Shown here: one piece after another, positions 37,826 to 46,718 of the stretch
How the letters are laid out: each line of letters opens with the position of its first letter
Numbering within the stretch: the first letter of the stretch is position 1
Program-made: the position numbers and the translations under genes
Assembly (NCBI GenBank): GCA_026391835.1
Contig: JAPLDF010000077.1
Location: forward strand, 51,300 to 115,299
Reading direction: 5' to 3'
Origin: Bacteroidota bacterium
Lineage (GTDB): Bacteria > Bacteroidota > Bacteroidia > Bacteroidales > FEN-979
DNA length: 64,000 bases
The notes under the pieces: generated by a model
The model's database searches: none
What the model saw: only the letters and a program-made list of their open reading frames with translations
Told to the model about the DNA's origin: nothing

Positions 37826-38692
37826 ATGAATTATTTCACCTACCTGGTATTTCGTGGTTTTATCTTCCTGTTCAGGTTTGTTCCGTTCCGCATACTGTTC
37901 GGATTCTCCGATGTTGTTTTTTACATCGTTTATTACCTTGCCGGCTATCGGAAAAATGTGGTATTTGAGAATCTGCGCAACTCTTTCCCGGAGAAATCAG
38001 AACTGGAAATCGAAAAGGTGGCAAAAGGATTTTACCATCACTTTACCGACATGCTGGTAGAGAGCCTGAAGGCTTTTACGATGACAGAAGAGGCCATTAT
38101 CAAACGGTATAAATTTGAAAATACCTCTTCTCCGGATGGGTTTTACCGCGAAGGGCGGCCGGTGATCTGTGTGGCTGGCCATTATGGAAACTGGGAGTGG
38201 GCGGGGATTGCTGCCGGCAGGCAGATGCTTCACAAACCGGTTGGATTTTACAAACCGCTCTCAAATAAATTCATTGACCGTTATATTCAACGTACCCGGG
38301 TGCAGGGACGGTCAAAACTGGCCTCCATAACCAAAACAGCCGAAACTTTTAAAACAGATTGGGGTGAGCCTGCTGCATTTTACATGGTGGCCGATCAGAG
38401 TCCGTCAAGCCCCAGGCTGGCCTACTGGGTTAATTTTATGAACCAGGATACTGCTGCGTTGCACGGACCCGAAAAATATGCCCGAATTTATAACTTCCCG
38501 GTCGTGTTCGCGAGCGTGAAAAAGATCAGGCGCGGCTATTATTCAGTGGATTTCAAACTGCTTGAAGCCGAACCAAACCAAACAAAAACCGGCGATATTA
38601 CTGGCCGGTTTATGAAAATGCTGGAAAATGTGATCAATGAGAATCCCGAATACTATCTCTGGTCTCACCGCCGGTGGAAATTAAAAAGGTAA
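37826..38692 (+). CDS. Lipid A late acyltransferase (LpxL/HtrB family)
   Basis: 288 residues. N-terminal membrane anchor (about 10-40, FRGFIFLFRFVPFRILFGF), then the catalytic HX4E motif in GHYGNWEW (near 131). A lipid-binding FYKPLSNKFIDRY and AAFYMVADQSPSS follow, typical of LpxL/LpxM. It adds a secondary acyl chain to lipid A at the inner-membrane cytosolic face. Bacteroidota often carry one such enzyme. It ends 25 bases before the convergent aconitase-type gene. Confidence 0.88.
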   Translation: MNYFTYLVFRGFIFLFRFVPFRILFGFSDVVFYIVYYLAGYRKNVVFENLRNSFPEKSELEIEKVAKGFYHHFTDMLVESLKAFTMTEEAIIKRYKFENTSSPDGFYREGRPVICVAGHYGNWEWAGIAAGRQMLHKPVGFYKPLSNKFIDRYIQRTRVQGRSKLASITKTAETFKTDWGEPAAFYMVADQSPSSPRLAYWVNFMNQDTAALHGPEKYARIYNFPVVFASVKKIRRGYYSVDFKLLEAEPNQTKTGDITGRFMKMLENVINENPEYYLWSHRRWKLKR

Positions 38693-38717
38693 ATTTTGCT
38701 GTTTCGCAATTTCCCTT

Positions 38718-40532
38718 TTATAAGAGTCCGCCATTCTGGTAGATAGCCAGCTGGGCCTCATAGAATTTGCCGATCTGCACGGTTTTTCCTGTCCCGAGGT
38801 TTGTTAACATCCCTGAAACAAAGTCGATCCTGATGCTGTCGCCGTTTTGAATTTCCGCCTGTGCCATAATTTCCGGTTTATAGGTAAGGATCGGCATGGC
38901 AGCGTTGATGGCATTGCGTTCGTAAATTGCTCCGTATGATTCTGCCAGGATGCAATTGATGCCAAGTGACAGGAAACAATCCACCGCCTGCTGGCGTGAA
39001 CTGCCGGCGCCAAAATTCTTCCGGGTGATCACAATGTTGCCTGGTTTTGCTTTTTTGGCAAAATCTTCAAATCCCTTCAGGTTGTCAAACGTATATTGTC
39101 CCATTTCCCTGATATCGGTGATCGTCAGATACCTGTTGTGGAAAATCATGTCGGTATCGATATCGTCTTTGGGAATGATCCAGACGGTGCCTTCAACGAC
39201 AGTAGGCTTTACGGTTTTCTCTTTTTCACGACGTACTGCACGTGATGTGTTACCGTCGCCGGTAGCATGGAAAAGTGCCGGCTTGTCAGGAATCTGGTCG
39301 GGTGTCGTGATGAACCCGGCCACGGCAGAAGCGGCAACAACGGCAGGAGATGCAAGATATACAAAACCCTTGCCCTGTTTTCCTTCAAAATTGCGGTTCC
39401 CGGTGCTGATCGTCACCTCGCCCGGGCCATTCTGCCCGACTTGTCCTGCAGCGCAACCTGCACAGCCAGCGTTTGAAACCATCACACCGGCTTCTTTAAA
39501 AGTCTGGATGATTCCCTCATCCATCGCCTGTGTCCAGATGGCATCTGTTGCCGGAACAATTTTTAACACCACACCCGGCGCAATTTTCCTGCCTCTCAAC
39601 ACGTCGGCTGCCGCGCGGAGGTCTTCGATGCGGCCATTGGTGCAGCTGCCGATAAATCCTGAATCGATTTTCTGGTTACGAACGGTCTCGATGGAGGTGT
39701 CGTCGTGCGGATGCCCAGGTTTTGCCACCATGGTGACAAATTTGCTCATGTCGATGTCGAAAGTTTGCTCGTATACCGCATCGGCACCGGCTGAAACAGC
39801 CTTGTAGTCCTTGCCTGTAATCCGTTTTAATTCCTGTAACAGGGTAGGGGAGGTTGGAAACAGCACAATAATCGCACCCATCTCCGTCCCCATCGAAGCA
39901 ATGGTGATGCGGTCGGCCAGGGTGAACTTTTCGGTTTCCTCACCATAGATCTCAACTGAATAGCCGAGGAGCTTGTTGGCACCAAAGACAGACAACAGGT
40001 TGAGCACAACGTCCTTGGCCGAAACGCCCGGCTGCCTCTTTCCCGTGAGGTTGATTTTTACCGAAGCCGGTACCTTGAACCATACTGCCCCCTTCGCCCA
40101 TGCGGCGGCGATATCCTGGTCGCCCATACCCTGCCCGAAGGCCGCAATGGCACCCATGATGTTGGCATGGGAGTCGGTCGAAACGAACGTACTTCCCGGC
40201 CATGTCAAACCGTTGTCGATGGCAAGGTGTGTTCCTATCCCGGCATCAACATCGTAAACCCTGATGCCGTTTTCACGCGCATACTGCCTGCAGTAGTGCT
40301 GGTTGGCTGCATATTTCTGATCCGATCCCCCGGGGTTGCAGTCGAACGTGAAGATGGTCTTGTTGGGATCTGCAATTGTCAGCCCGTTGTCCAGCAGATT
40401 TTTAACCACGTTGGCCCCGCCAAAATCACGGGCGGCGCGGGTATCGATGATAACATCCACAATATCTCCGGGTTTTACAACAGCCTGGTTTGAATGCGAT
40501 GCAATTATTTTTTCTATAATGGTCATATTCAT
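38718..40532 (-). CDS. Aconitase/3-isopropylmalate dehydratase-type hydro-lyase (fused subunits)
   Basis: 604 residues combining the large (LeuC-like) and small (LeuD-like) parts. The three 4Fe-4S ligands are in GSCTNGR (near 299) and GCAGCAAG (near 360). The swivel domain contains FGAGSSRQQAVDCF near 517. It isomerises a 2-hydroxy-tricarboxylate through a dehydrated intermediate. It is shorter than AcnA (about 890) and closer to the IPM-dehydratase/homoaconitase line. Paired in one operon with an isocitrate/isopropylmalate dehydrogenase-type gene, it probably makes isocitrate for 2-oxoglutarate synthesis; leucine or homocitrate chemistry cannot be excluded without leuA or citrate synthase nearby. 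Confidence 0.82.
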   Translation of the reverse strand: MNMTIIEKIIASHSNQAVVKPGDIVDVIIDTRAARDFGGANVVKNLLDNGLTIADPNKTIFTFDCNPGGSDQKYAANQHYCRQYARENGIRVYDVDAGIGTHLAIDNGLTWPGSTFVSTDSHANIMGAIAAFGQGMGDQDIAAAWAKGAVWFKVPASVKINLTGKRQPGVSAKDVVLNLLSVFGANKLLGYSVEIYGEETEKFTLADRITIASMGTEMGAIIVLFPTSPTLLQELKRITGKDYKAVSAGADAVYEQTFDIDMSKFVTMVAKPGHPHDDTSIETVRNQKIDSGFIGSCTNGRIEDLRAAADVLRGRKIAPGVVLKIVPATDAIWTQAMDEGIIQTFKEAGVMVSNAGCAGCAAGQVGQNGPGEVTISTGNRNFEGKQGKGFVYLASPAVVAASAVAGFITTPDQIPDKPALFHATGDGNTSRAVRREKEKTVKPTVVEGTVWIIPKDDIDTDMIFHNRYLTITDIREMGQYTFDNLKGFEDFAKKAKPGNIVITRKNFGAGSSRQQAVDCFLSLGINCILAESYGAIYERNAINAAMPILTYKPEIMAQAEIQNGDSIRIDFVSGMLTNLGTGKTVQIGKFYEAQLAIYQNGGLL

Positions 40533-40566
40533 CTTTTTAGTTTTCGCTATTTCACTGTTTCGCTAT

Positions 40567-41115
40567 TTATTTCAGCCTGTCCCTGAACGGTTCAAATGTC
40601 ATAAAATCAGCATGATGAACGACATAGGCCTCGGTAGTGCGTTTCACCATATCGCCTTCACCTGCATGGGTGGCGATGATATGACACACGGCAGCAGGAA
40701 CGCCGCATTGTTCGGCCAGGGATACACCTGAAAATGGATGGCGCAGGTATTTGCCGTATTTTCCCTGGAAGGATTTTCCATTCGCATCGAGCTCATATTC
40801 GAGCAACTTGCCGACATCGGCCAGGATGGCACCGGCAATCAGGACATCCATGTTGACAGGAAGATCATCTTTGAAAAATTCATTCATTTTATTGCCGGCA
40901 TCACGGGCTACATGAACCACGCAACGCTTGTGGGCCATGAATGAAACCTTCATATCCGGCCCTGCCAGCAGGGTGAATGGGATGATTTTCAGGTCTTCGG
41001 GTGTAAGAACGCTCCTTTCAAGCGCCAGTTCCCATGTTTTTGCAGTCTTTTCACGGAGGTCGGGATCCTGGATCCACATCAACTCCGGCCAGAGGGCGAT
41101 AATTTCTTGGGTCAT
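40567..41115 (-). CDS. HD-domain phosphohydrolase-like protein
   Basis: 182 residues from the ATG at 41115 (MTQEIIALWPELMWIQDP); an upstream in-frame start would lie in the repeat tract and is rejected. HD-type residues are seen as FMAHKRCVVHVA (near 62), GAILADVGKLLEYE (near 92, D-x-x-K variant), RHPFSGVSLA and HIIATHAGEGD (near 150). Probably a metal-dependent phosphohydrolase or ligand sensor. It lies between the dehydrogenase-type and aconitase-type genes, 34 bases before the latter. The arrangement suggests a metabolite-repair or regulatory role in that pathway, but no substrate can be named. Confidence 0.75.
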   Translation of the reverse strand: MTQEIIALWPELMWIQDPDLREKTAKTWELALERSVLTPEDLKIIPFTLLAGPDMKVSFMAHKRCVVHVARDAGNKMNEFFKDDLPVNMDVLIAGAILADVGKLLEYELDANGKSFQGKYGKYLRHPFSGVSLAEQCGVPAAVCHIIATHAGEGDMVKRTTEAYVVHHADFMTFEPFRDRLK

Positions 41116-41127
41116 AGGGTTGTGTTT

Positions 41128-41294
41128 TGGTAACAAAGTGACTAGGTGACAGGGTAACAGGGTAACAAGGTGACAAGGTAACATAGTGACAAGGTAACAA
41201 AGTGATAAGGTAATTGGGTTAGAATCCTGAAAATGCTCCGTACCCTAATACCCTGTTACACTATTACCCTGTTACCCTGTTACCCTGTCACCTG
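41128..41294. repeat. 8-bp repeats in inverted arrangement, locus 2
   Basis: Tandem GGTAACAA/GGTGACAG octamers (about 41128-41214) followed by reverse-complement CCCTGTTA-type octamers (about 41241-41294). Together they can fold into a long hairpin in the space between the dehydrogenase and HD genes, on the transcript of both. It could cause partial termination or protect the upstream mRNA. Confidence 0.85.
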
Positions 41295-41301
41295 TTTTCA
41301 A

Positions 41302-42492
41302 TTAAAGCTTACTGATAATTGCATCCGCCATCTGCTGCGTTGTCGCCGCACCCCTGCTGAACGCTTCGGGTGTTCCGGGAAGTTTCATCATGTCGTATGT
41401 CATCACTTTCCCCTCTTCCACAACAGTGGCAACAGCTTTGGAAATTTTAGCGGCCAGTTCCATTTCGCCCAGGTGCTCGAGCATCATCACGGCGGAAAGG
41501 ATCATGGCGGTCGGGTTAACGATTGACGGGTTGAATTCGGCATATTTGGGAGCCGACCCGTGGGTAGGTTCGAACACGGCGATTTCAGGACCGATGTTGG
41601 CGCTGCAGGCGAACCCGAGGCCGCCGATCAACCCGGCAAAACCATCAGAAACAATATCTCCGAACATGTTACCCGCAACCATCACATGATACGTTTCGGG
41701 GTTCTTGGTAAGCCACATCATCTGGGCATCAATATTGGTATCCTGGACCTTGATCCCGGGATACTCATTTTTTGCCATCTCCTGTGCCATTTTCAGCATC
41801 ATGCCTGATGTTTCGCGGATCACGTTGGGTTTTTCACAAACGGTAACGGTATTAAATCCGCGGGCTTTGGCATATTCAAATGCAGCTTTCAGGATGCGGC
41901 CGGTATATTTTTTTGTAAAAATCCGGGTCGAAACCGCCAGCTCAGGGCGCGGGCACCATGCAAAGTTATCCCTGAATTTCTTGTGTGTCATCAAAGCGTC
42001 ATACACCTGGTCGGATGGATTTGACCATTCAACGCCACCATATAAACATTCAGTATTCTGGCGGAAGATCATGGTGTCAATAATGGGCTCTTCAATAACA
42101 CCGCCAAACCCGCGACGGATAAAGTTAAGCGGGTTTCCCTTGAAGGTTTTGCATGGCCTCATGCAGATATCCAGGTCGTACTTCTGCCGCATGGTCACGA
42201 TAGGACTGTAATAGGCGAATCCTTTGCATTTCAGCTCGGGAGCAAGTTCGGCATCCGTTTTATCCTTAGGTTTGGAGGTAATGGCACCGAAAAGCCCGAT
42301 CTTATGCTTCTCCAGCAGTTTCTGGGTACGTTCGGGAAATGGATCACCCTCCTTGCACCAGAATTCCCATCCGATATCTCCGTGAACATATTCCGCATCA
42401 AAACCGGCAGCATCCAATACGCGGATGGCCTCATCAAGGACGACTTTTCCGATGCCGTCACCGGGCATCGCAACGATTGTTCTTCTTGCCAT
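41302..42492 (-). CDS. Isocitrate/isopropylmalate dehydrogenase family protein
   Basis: 396 residues, beta-decarboxylating dehydrogenase fold. Seen: IVAMPGDGIGKVVLDEA at the N-terminus, GVIEEPII with substrate-region Arg before it, VCEKPNVIRETSG near 213, and NMFGDIVSDGFAGLIGGLG near 275 with the metal-binding Asp pair. THGSAPKYAE near 308 is the NAD/NADP adenosine loop. The family oxidises a 2-hydroxyacid and decarboxylates the product. Operon order from its promoter is this gene, HD protein, aconitase-type enzyme, consistent with conversion of isocitrate to 2-oxoglutarate. Substrate choice within the family is not settled by sequence alone. Confidence 0.85.
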   Translation of the reverse strand: MARRTIVAMPGDGIGKVVLDEAIRVLDAAGFDAEYVHGDIGWEFWCKEGDPFPERTQKLLEKHKIGLFGAITSKPKDKTDAELAPELKCKGFAYYSPIVTMRQKYDLDICMRPCKTFKGNPLNFIRRGFGGVIEEPIIDTMIFRQNTECLYGGVEWSNPSDQVYDALMTHKKFRDNFAWCPRPELAVSTRIFTKKYTGRILKAAFEYAKARGFNTVTVCEKPNVIRETSGMMLKMAQEMAKNEYPGIKVQDTNIDAQMMWLTKNPETYHVMVAGNMFGDIVSDGFAGLIGGLGFACSANIGPEIAVFEPTHGSAPKYAEFNPSIVNPTAMILSAVMMLEHLGEMELAAKISKAVATVVEEGKVMTYDMMKLPGTPEAFSRGAATTQQMADAIISKL

Positions 42493-42536
42493 AAGTAGGT
42501 TGTTTGTTTGTAGTTAAATAAATAACAATTAGGCGC

Positions 42537-42567
42537 CAAAGATACAACACCGCACGAAATCCACAAA
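42537..42567 (-). promoter_or_regulatory. Consensus Bacteroidota promoter of dehydrogenase operon
   Basis: On the minus strand TTTG (42567-42564), 19 bases, then TATCTTTG (42544-42537), an exact match to both -33 and TAnnTTTG -7 elements at the ideal spacing. About 45 bases before the ATG at 42492. The best promoter in the window and a sign that the genome uses Bacteroidota sigma-ABfr signals. Confidence 0.75.
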
Positions 42568-42611
42568 GACGTATTTGCACATTTTTCCCGATTTTTTCAG
42601 TCACTATTTGT

Positions 42612-42619
42612 TACTTTTG
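42612..42619 (+). promoter_or_regulatory. Putative -7 box for CCA-adding enzyme gene
   Basis: TACTTTTG, exact TAnnTTTG; no -33 TTG at 19 bases. It would place the 8-bp repeat tract (42636-42699) in the 5' leader of the mRNA. Confidence 0.45.
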
Positions 42620-42635
42620 CAGAATGGACGGATGG

Positions 42636-42699
42636 TCAGGGAGTCACAGGGTAACAGGGTGACAGGGTGACAGGGTAACAGGGTAACAGGGTAACAAGG
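42636..42699. repeat. 8-bp tandem repeat tract, locus 3
   Basis: About eight tandem octamers GGTAACAG/GGTGACAG ending just before the TTG start of the CCA-adding gene. Same family as loci 1 and 2. Copy-number change would alter leader length but not the reading frame. Confidence 0.9.
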
Positions 42700-42714
42700 C
42701 AAATAATATTTTTT

Positions 42715-44130
42715 TTGGAAAAACATCTCTCAAATCCCATTTTTTCGGTGATATCGCAGGTTGCGGATGAACTGCAGGTTAAGGCTTTCGTGATCGGAGG
42801 TTTTGTGAGGGACTTGTTGCTGCACCGCGACAACAAGCAGGATATCGACATTGTCGTTCTGGGCAGCGGCATCGACTTTGCGCACATGGTTGCGGCTAAG
42901 CTCGATGGCGACATCCCCGTGAAGTTTTTTAAAAATTTCGGCACAGCCATGTTGAATTTCCGTGGCTGGAAGATTGAATTTGTGGGTGCCCGAAAGGAAT
43001 CGTACCGGCGAAATTCGCGCAAGCCGATTGTGGAGGATGGTACGATCGAAGATGACCAGGACCGCCGTGATTTCACCATCAATGCTATGGCCATTGACCT
43101 GACAAAAGAGAAGTACGGCCAGCTGATCGATCCTTTCAACGGCATCAGGGATCTTGAGGATAAAATAATCAAAACCCCGCTGGATCCGGATGTTACGTTT
43201 TCTGACGATCCCCTGCGCATGATGCGTGCAATCAGGTTTGCAACCCAACTTGAATTTACCATCGAACCATCCTGCTTTGAAGCCATAACGCGGAACGCCG
43301 AACGTATTTCGATCGTATCCATGGAGCGGGTTTCTGATGAATTTAACCTGATCATCCAGGCCAAGGTTCCTTCGGGAGGGTTCAGGATGCTTGACGAAAC
43401 CGGGCTGCTGAAACTGATATTCCCGGAATTCTGTGAACTCAAAGGAGCTGAAATCATTGAGGGAAAGGGGCACAAGGACAATTTTTACCATACCCTTGCG
43501 GTACTTGACAACGTTGCAGCCGTTTCCAATGATCTTTGGCTCAGGTGGGCCGCCATTCTGCATGATATTGCCAAACCAGTCACGAAAAAATTCGTCCAGG
43601 GCACCGGCTGGACCTTTCATGCACATGAATTCAGGGGGGCCAAAATGGTTCCGAATATCTTCAGGAAGCTGAAACTTCCCCTCAACGAGAAAATGCATTA
43701 CGTTGAAAAACTGGTGCTTCTCCATCTCCGCCCCATCGTGCTGGCCGAAGATGTGGTTACCGATTCGGCCGTGCGCAGGCTGCTCTTTGAGGCCGGCGAC
43801 GACATCGACGACCTGATGCTCCTCTGCAATGCCGATATCACATCTAAAAACCCGAATAAGGTCCGACGGTTCATTGCAAACTTTAATATTGTACGTCAGA
43901 AACTCAAAGAAATTGAAGAGAAGGACCAGCTGCGCAACTGGCAGCCGCCGATCACAGGAGAGGTGATCATGCAAACTTTTGGCATACCCCCTTCAAAACC
44001 GGTAGGACTGATCAAGGATGCAATTACCGAAGCCATTCTTGAAGGCGAGATTCCGAACAACTATGAAGCCGCATTTCAGCTGATGATCCGTGAAGGTGAA
44101 AAACTTGGGTTGCATCAAATAAACAGTTGA
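42715..44130 (+). CDS. CCA tRNA nucleotidyltransferase / poly(A) polymerase family
   Basis: 471 residues from a TTG start; no in-frame ATG exists before FVIGGFVRDLLL. Head domain: GGFVRD (near 28-33) and the DIDIVV metal Asp pair, then RRDFTINAMAIDL (near 118), and DDPLRMMRAIRFATQL, the class II NTase neck signature. A C-terminal HD domain follows (HTLAVLDNVAAV; WAAILHDIAKPVT near 280). It adds or repairs the 3' CCA of tRNAs, and the HD part may remove 2',3'-cyclic phosphate. Its leader contains the 8-bp repeat tract. The large antisense reading frames within it are shadows. Confidence 0.9.
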   Translation: MEKHLSNPIFSVISQVADELQVKAFVIGGFVRDLLLHRDNKQDIDIVVLGSGIDFAHMVAAKLDGDIPVKFFKNFGTAMLNFRGWKIEFVGARKESYRRNSRKPIVEDGTIEDDQDRRDFTINAMAIDLTKEKYGQLIDPFNGIRDLEDKIIKTPLDPDVTFSDDPLRMMRAIRFATQLEFTIEPSCFEAITRNAERISIVSMERVSDEFNLIIQAKVPSGGFRMLDETGLLKLIFPEFCELKGAEIIEGKGHKDNFYHTLAVLDNVAAVSNDLWLRWAAILHDIAKPVTKKFVQGTGWTFHAHEFRGAKMVPNIFRKLKLPLNEKMHYVEKLVLLHLRPIVLAEDVVTDSAVRRLLFEAGDDIDDLMLLCNADITSKNPNKVRRFIANFNIVRQKLKEIEEKDQLRNWQPPITGEVIMQTFGIPPSKPVGLIKDAITEAILEGEIPNNYEAAFQLMIREGEKLGLHQINS

Positions 44131-44194
44131 ACCTTTTTCCTTTTTGTTTCGTGGAATTTTATATTTTTGACGCGAATTTATAGTTGGAACCGAC

Positions 44195-44986
44195 ATGTTG
44201 ATTTATCGTTTTAGAATAACATGCGAAGAGCATGATGGATTTCTCAGGGAGATCGAAATTCAGCCGAATCAGACTTTTCTTGATTTTCACCATATAATGT
44301 TGGATTCAAGTGAATTGCTTCATTGCGAGCGGGCTTCCTTTTTTATGACGGATAAAAAGTATAAAAAAGATAAGGAAATATCACTGAAGGCCGAAAAACG
44401 GCAGGTCCGGAAATATGATGAAGATCTCGACCAGGTGGTCACTGAATCAATAACATTGCCGTTGATGAAAACGGAAAAATTGAAACATTATATCGAAGAT
44501 CCGCATCAGAAGATGATCTATGAATTTATAGGACGCGATATTTTTTCATTTCACATTGAATTGTTTAAAATTTTCCCCTCCGACGGGATGCCCTCTTTCC
44601 CCAGGTGTATCAAACGGGTTGCTGAATTGCCGAAAAAGGCTGAACAGCCTGCTGCTGTTGCAGAGGCACCGGTGGCGCCAAAGATCGTGATCCCAAAGGT
44701 GCCCCTTCCCAAACTTCAGGAACTTGTGAAATTCGACGACATTGTTGAAGATGAGCATGAACTTGCCGCCATTGAAAATGAACTCAGCGGGCTGATTGAA
44801 GAGGAGGAAGAGGAAACAGTCATGGAATCTTCAGAAACTGAGGAGAACGGAAACAACGACTTCTTATACGGGGAGCATGAAGAAACCGAAGAAGATGAAA
44901 AACTCGACCATTTAGAGGATTACGAGGATATCGAAAGCCTGGATAAGCGCTTGTCGGGGTTTGACCATGATTCGGATGACTATTGA
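44195..44986 (+). CDS. pRiA4b ORF-3-like protein with acidic tail
   Basis: 263 residues. Residues 1-130 match the plasmid pRiA4b ORF-3-like domain: MLIYRFRITCEEHDGF, FLDFHHIMLDS, SFFMTDKKYKKD and YIEDPHQKMIYEF. The rest is low complexity and very acidic (runs of Glu/Asp, about 190-263). Despite the plasmid name, the domain is common in Bacteroidota chromosomes and its function is unknown. A TATTTTTG box (44162-44169) lies 26 bases upstream. Its end overlaps the start of miaA, a linkage that suggests co-expression with a tRNA-modification gene. Confidence 0.75.
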   Translation: MLIYRFRITCEEHDGFLREIEIQPNQTFLDFHHIMLDSSELLHCERASFFMTDKKYKKDKEISLKAEKRQVRKYDEDLDQVVTESITLPLMKTEKLKHYIEDPHQKMIYEFIGRDIFSFHIELFKIFPSDGMPSFPRCIKRVAELPKKAEQPAAVAEAPVAPKIVIPKVPLPKLQELVKFDDIVEDEHELAAIENELSGLIEEEEEETVMESSETEENGNNDFLYGEHEETEEDEKLDHLEDYEDIESLDKRLSGFDHDSDDY

Positions 44987-45887
44987 TGACAGGTTGCTGG
45001 TCGTCATAGCAGGCCCGACAGCCGTCGGTAAAACAGCTGTGGCGATTTCCCTTGCACAACACTTCCATACCGGGATCATCTCCGCCGATTCAAGGCAGTT
45101 TTTTCGTGAGATGAGCATTGGAACTGCTACGCCCACCACCGTGGAATTGTCCCTGGCACCCCATCACTTTGTTCACCATCTCTCGATCCGGGATCCCTAC
45201 AATGTTTCGCTGTTTGAAGCGGATGCTCTTGCACTGGCCGATGTCCTTTTCAGGGAGCATCCTGTAGTATTCTTGGTGGGAGGTTCCGGGTTGTATCTCA
45301 ACGCAGTGTGCCATGGCATCGACCTGCTTCCTGATCCCGATCCGGAAATCCGCCACCGGTTAAAGCAAACCCTTGCATCTTCAGGTATTGCTGCCCTCCG
45401 GCAGGAACTGGCCCTGCTTGACCCCGTATATGCCGGAAAGGTCGACCTTGCAAACCCGGCAAGGCTGATGCGGGCGATAGAAATATGCCTTGCAACAGGT
45501 GTTCCCTATTCAACGTTAAGAAGCAATCAGCCGAAGCAGCGAAATTTCAGGATATTGAAAGCCGGCATCGAACTTCCGCGGGAATTACTCTACCAGAGGA
45601 TCAACGACAGGGTGGATGCCATGATGCAGGCCGGATTGTACGACGAAGCGCTTGCGCTGTATCCCGACCGGCACCTGAATGCGCTCAACACGGTGGGATA
45701 CAAGGAACTGTTCGACCATTTTGCCGGGCTCACATCCCTTGAGCATGCCATTGAGAAAATCAAAACAAACAGCCGCCGTTATGCAAAGCGGCAGCTTACA
45801 TGGTTTAAAAAAGACCTGGATTACCACTGGTTTCAACCGGGAGAGACCGGTCATATTATTTCAATGATTGACAGCTATCTTTTGTGA
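44976..45887 (+). CDS. miaA: tRNA dimethylallyltransferase
   Basis: 303 residues from the ATG at 44976 (MTIDDRLLVVIAGPTAVGKT); TTG and ATG starts a few codons earlier also exist. P-loop GPTAVGKT (13-20), DSRQFFREMSIGTATP, and the GGSGLYLNAVCHGID segment near 103. MiaA transfers a dimethylallyl group to A37 of tRNAs that read codons starting with U. The usual C-terminal NTVGYKELFDHFAG and RYAKRQLTWFKKD are present, so it is complete. Overlaps the previous gene by 11 bases and the convergent kinase gene by 13. Confidence 0.93.
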   Translation: MTIDDRLLVVIAGPTAVGKTAVAISLAQHFHTGIISADSRQFFREMSIGTATPTTVELSLAPHHFVHHLSIRDPYNVSLFEADALALADVLFREHPVVFLVGGSGLYLNAVCHGIDLLPDPDPEIRHRLKQTLASSGIAALRQELALLDPVYAGKVDLANPARLMRAIEICLATGVPYSTLRSNQPKQRNFRILKAGIELPRELLYQRINDRVDAMMQAGLYDEALALYPDRHLNALNTVGYKELFDHFAGLTSLEHAIEKIKTNSRRYAKRQLTWFKKDLDYHWFQPGETGHIISMIDSYLL

Positions 45888-46714
45888 TATTCAACAAGCC
45901 CTTCGGCCGGTGATGGCAAAATCCTGCTGATCTCCACATCCTCGAGGGTGGCGACCTTTGCCAGGACTTCACTGTAATTATAGGCGATTGACCCGATAAA
46001 CCCGATCGCCATATCGCGGTACCCTGCATATTTCACGATATGGGCCGAAAAGAAATCCTTAAAGGAACGAAATAAAAGTCCCTGGACAAAAGGATGTTCC
46101 CGGTTCGGGCTCAGGAAGTGGCTGAAACTTGCCAGGAACCTGTTTGGAGAGGGTTGATTATACAATGAATTGAGGATGTCTTCAAGCGTATAGCTGTATT
46201 GAGCGTCAAAAGCGGCCCGCAGATCGGCAGGGAGCTCCTTTTTCAGGTATGCGCCAAGGAATAGTTTCCCAAGATATGATCCTGCGCCTTCATCCCCGAA
46301 AAGATACCCAAGCGAATCAACCCGGGAATGGGTGGTGACGCCGTCGAAAAAGCAGGAGTTGCAACCTGTACCTAGAATACAGGCAATTCCTTTGCCGTCG
46401 CCAAACAGCGCCCTAGCGGCTCCCAGGATGTCGTGGTAGATTTCGATCCTGGCATGACGGAAGAAAACACGCAGGACATCGCTGATCATGTTGTTGTTGT
46501 AAACGGTCGAACATCCTGCCCCGTAAAAATGAATTTCGGACACATGGGATTCGACAAGAAAAGGAGCCAGGTCGGCCCGGATGACTGCCTCCACACTCTC
46601 CGCATTGTAGAAATAGGGGTTTAACCCGCAGGTCGTGATGGTATTTTTAACGGTATCTCCCTCAAGGAGTATCCAGGTCGTTTTTGTTGAGCCACTGTCA
46701 GCGATCAGTTTCAT
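45875..46714 (-). CDS. N-acetylglucosamine-kinase-like (BadF/BadG ASKHA) protein
   Basis: 279 residues. ASKHA ATPase fold: phosphate-1 loop MKLIADSGSTKTTW at the N-terminus, GAGCSTVYN near 68, GKGIACILGTGCNSCFFDG near 110 and GYLFGDEGAGSYLGK near 135. This is the family of N-acetylglucosamine kinases found singly in Bacteroidota and probably recycles amino sugars. BadF-type activases have different Cys patterns. Followed by the DUF3108 gene on the same strand, 4 bases apart; the kinase is downstream. Confidence 0.8.
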   Translation of the reverse strand: MKLIADSGSTKTTWILLEGDTVKNTITTCGLNPYFYNAESVEAVIRADLAPFLVESHVSEIHFYGAGCSTVYNNNMISDVLRVFFRHARIEIYHDILGAARALFGDGKGIACILGTGCNSCFFDGVTTHSRVDSLGYLFGDEGAGSYLGKLFLGAYLKKELPADLRAAFDAQYSYTLEDILNSLYNQPSPNRFLASFSHFLSPNREHPFVQGLLFRSFKDFFSAHIVKYAGYRDMAIGFIGSIAYNYSEVLAKVATLEDVEISRILPSPAEGLVEYHKR

Positions 46715-46718
46715 ATAT

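Noticed and set aside
38950..39807. 285-codon plus-strand frame over the aconitase-type gene
   Set aside because: Shadow of a gene whose iron-sulfur and swivel motifs are intact on the other strand.
42636..43481. Second antisense frame (281 codons) over the same gene and the octamer repeats
   Set aside because: Its end reads through the repeat tract (low-complexity residues) and it lacks any recognisable domain.
42730..43974. 414-codon reading frame antisense to the CCA-adding gene
   Set aside because: It mirrors a well-conserved gene, has no family motifs and no start context; long antisense frames are common over GC-rich coding DNA.
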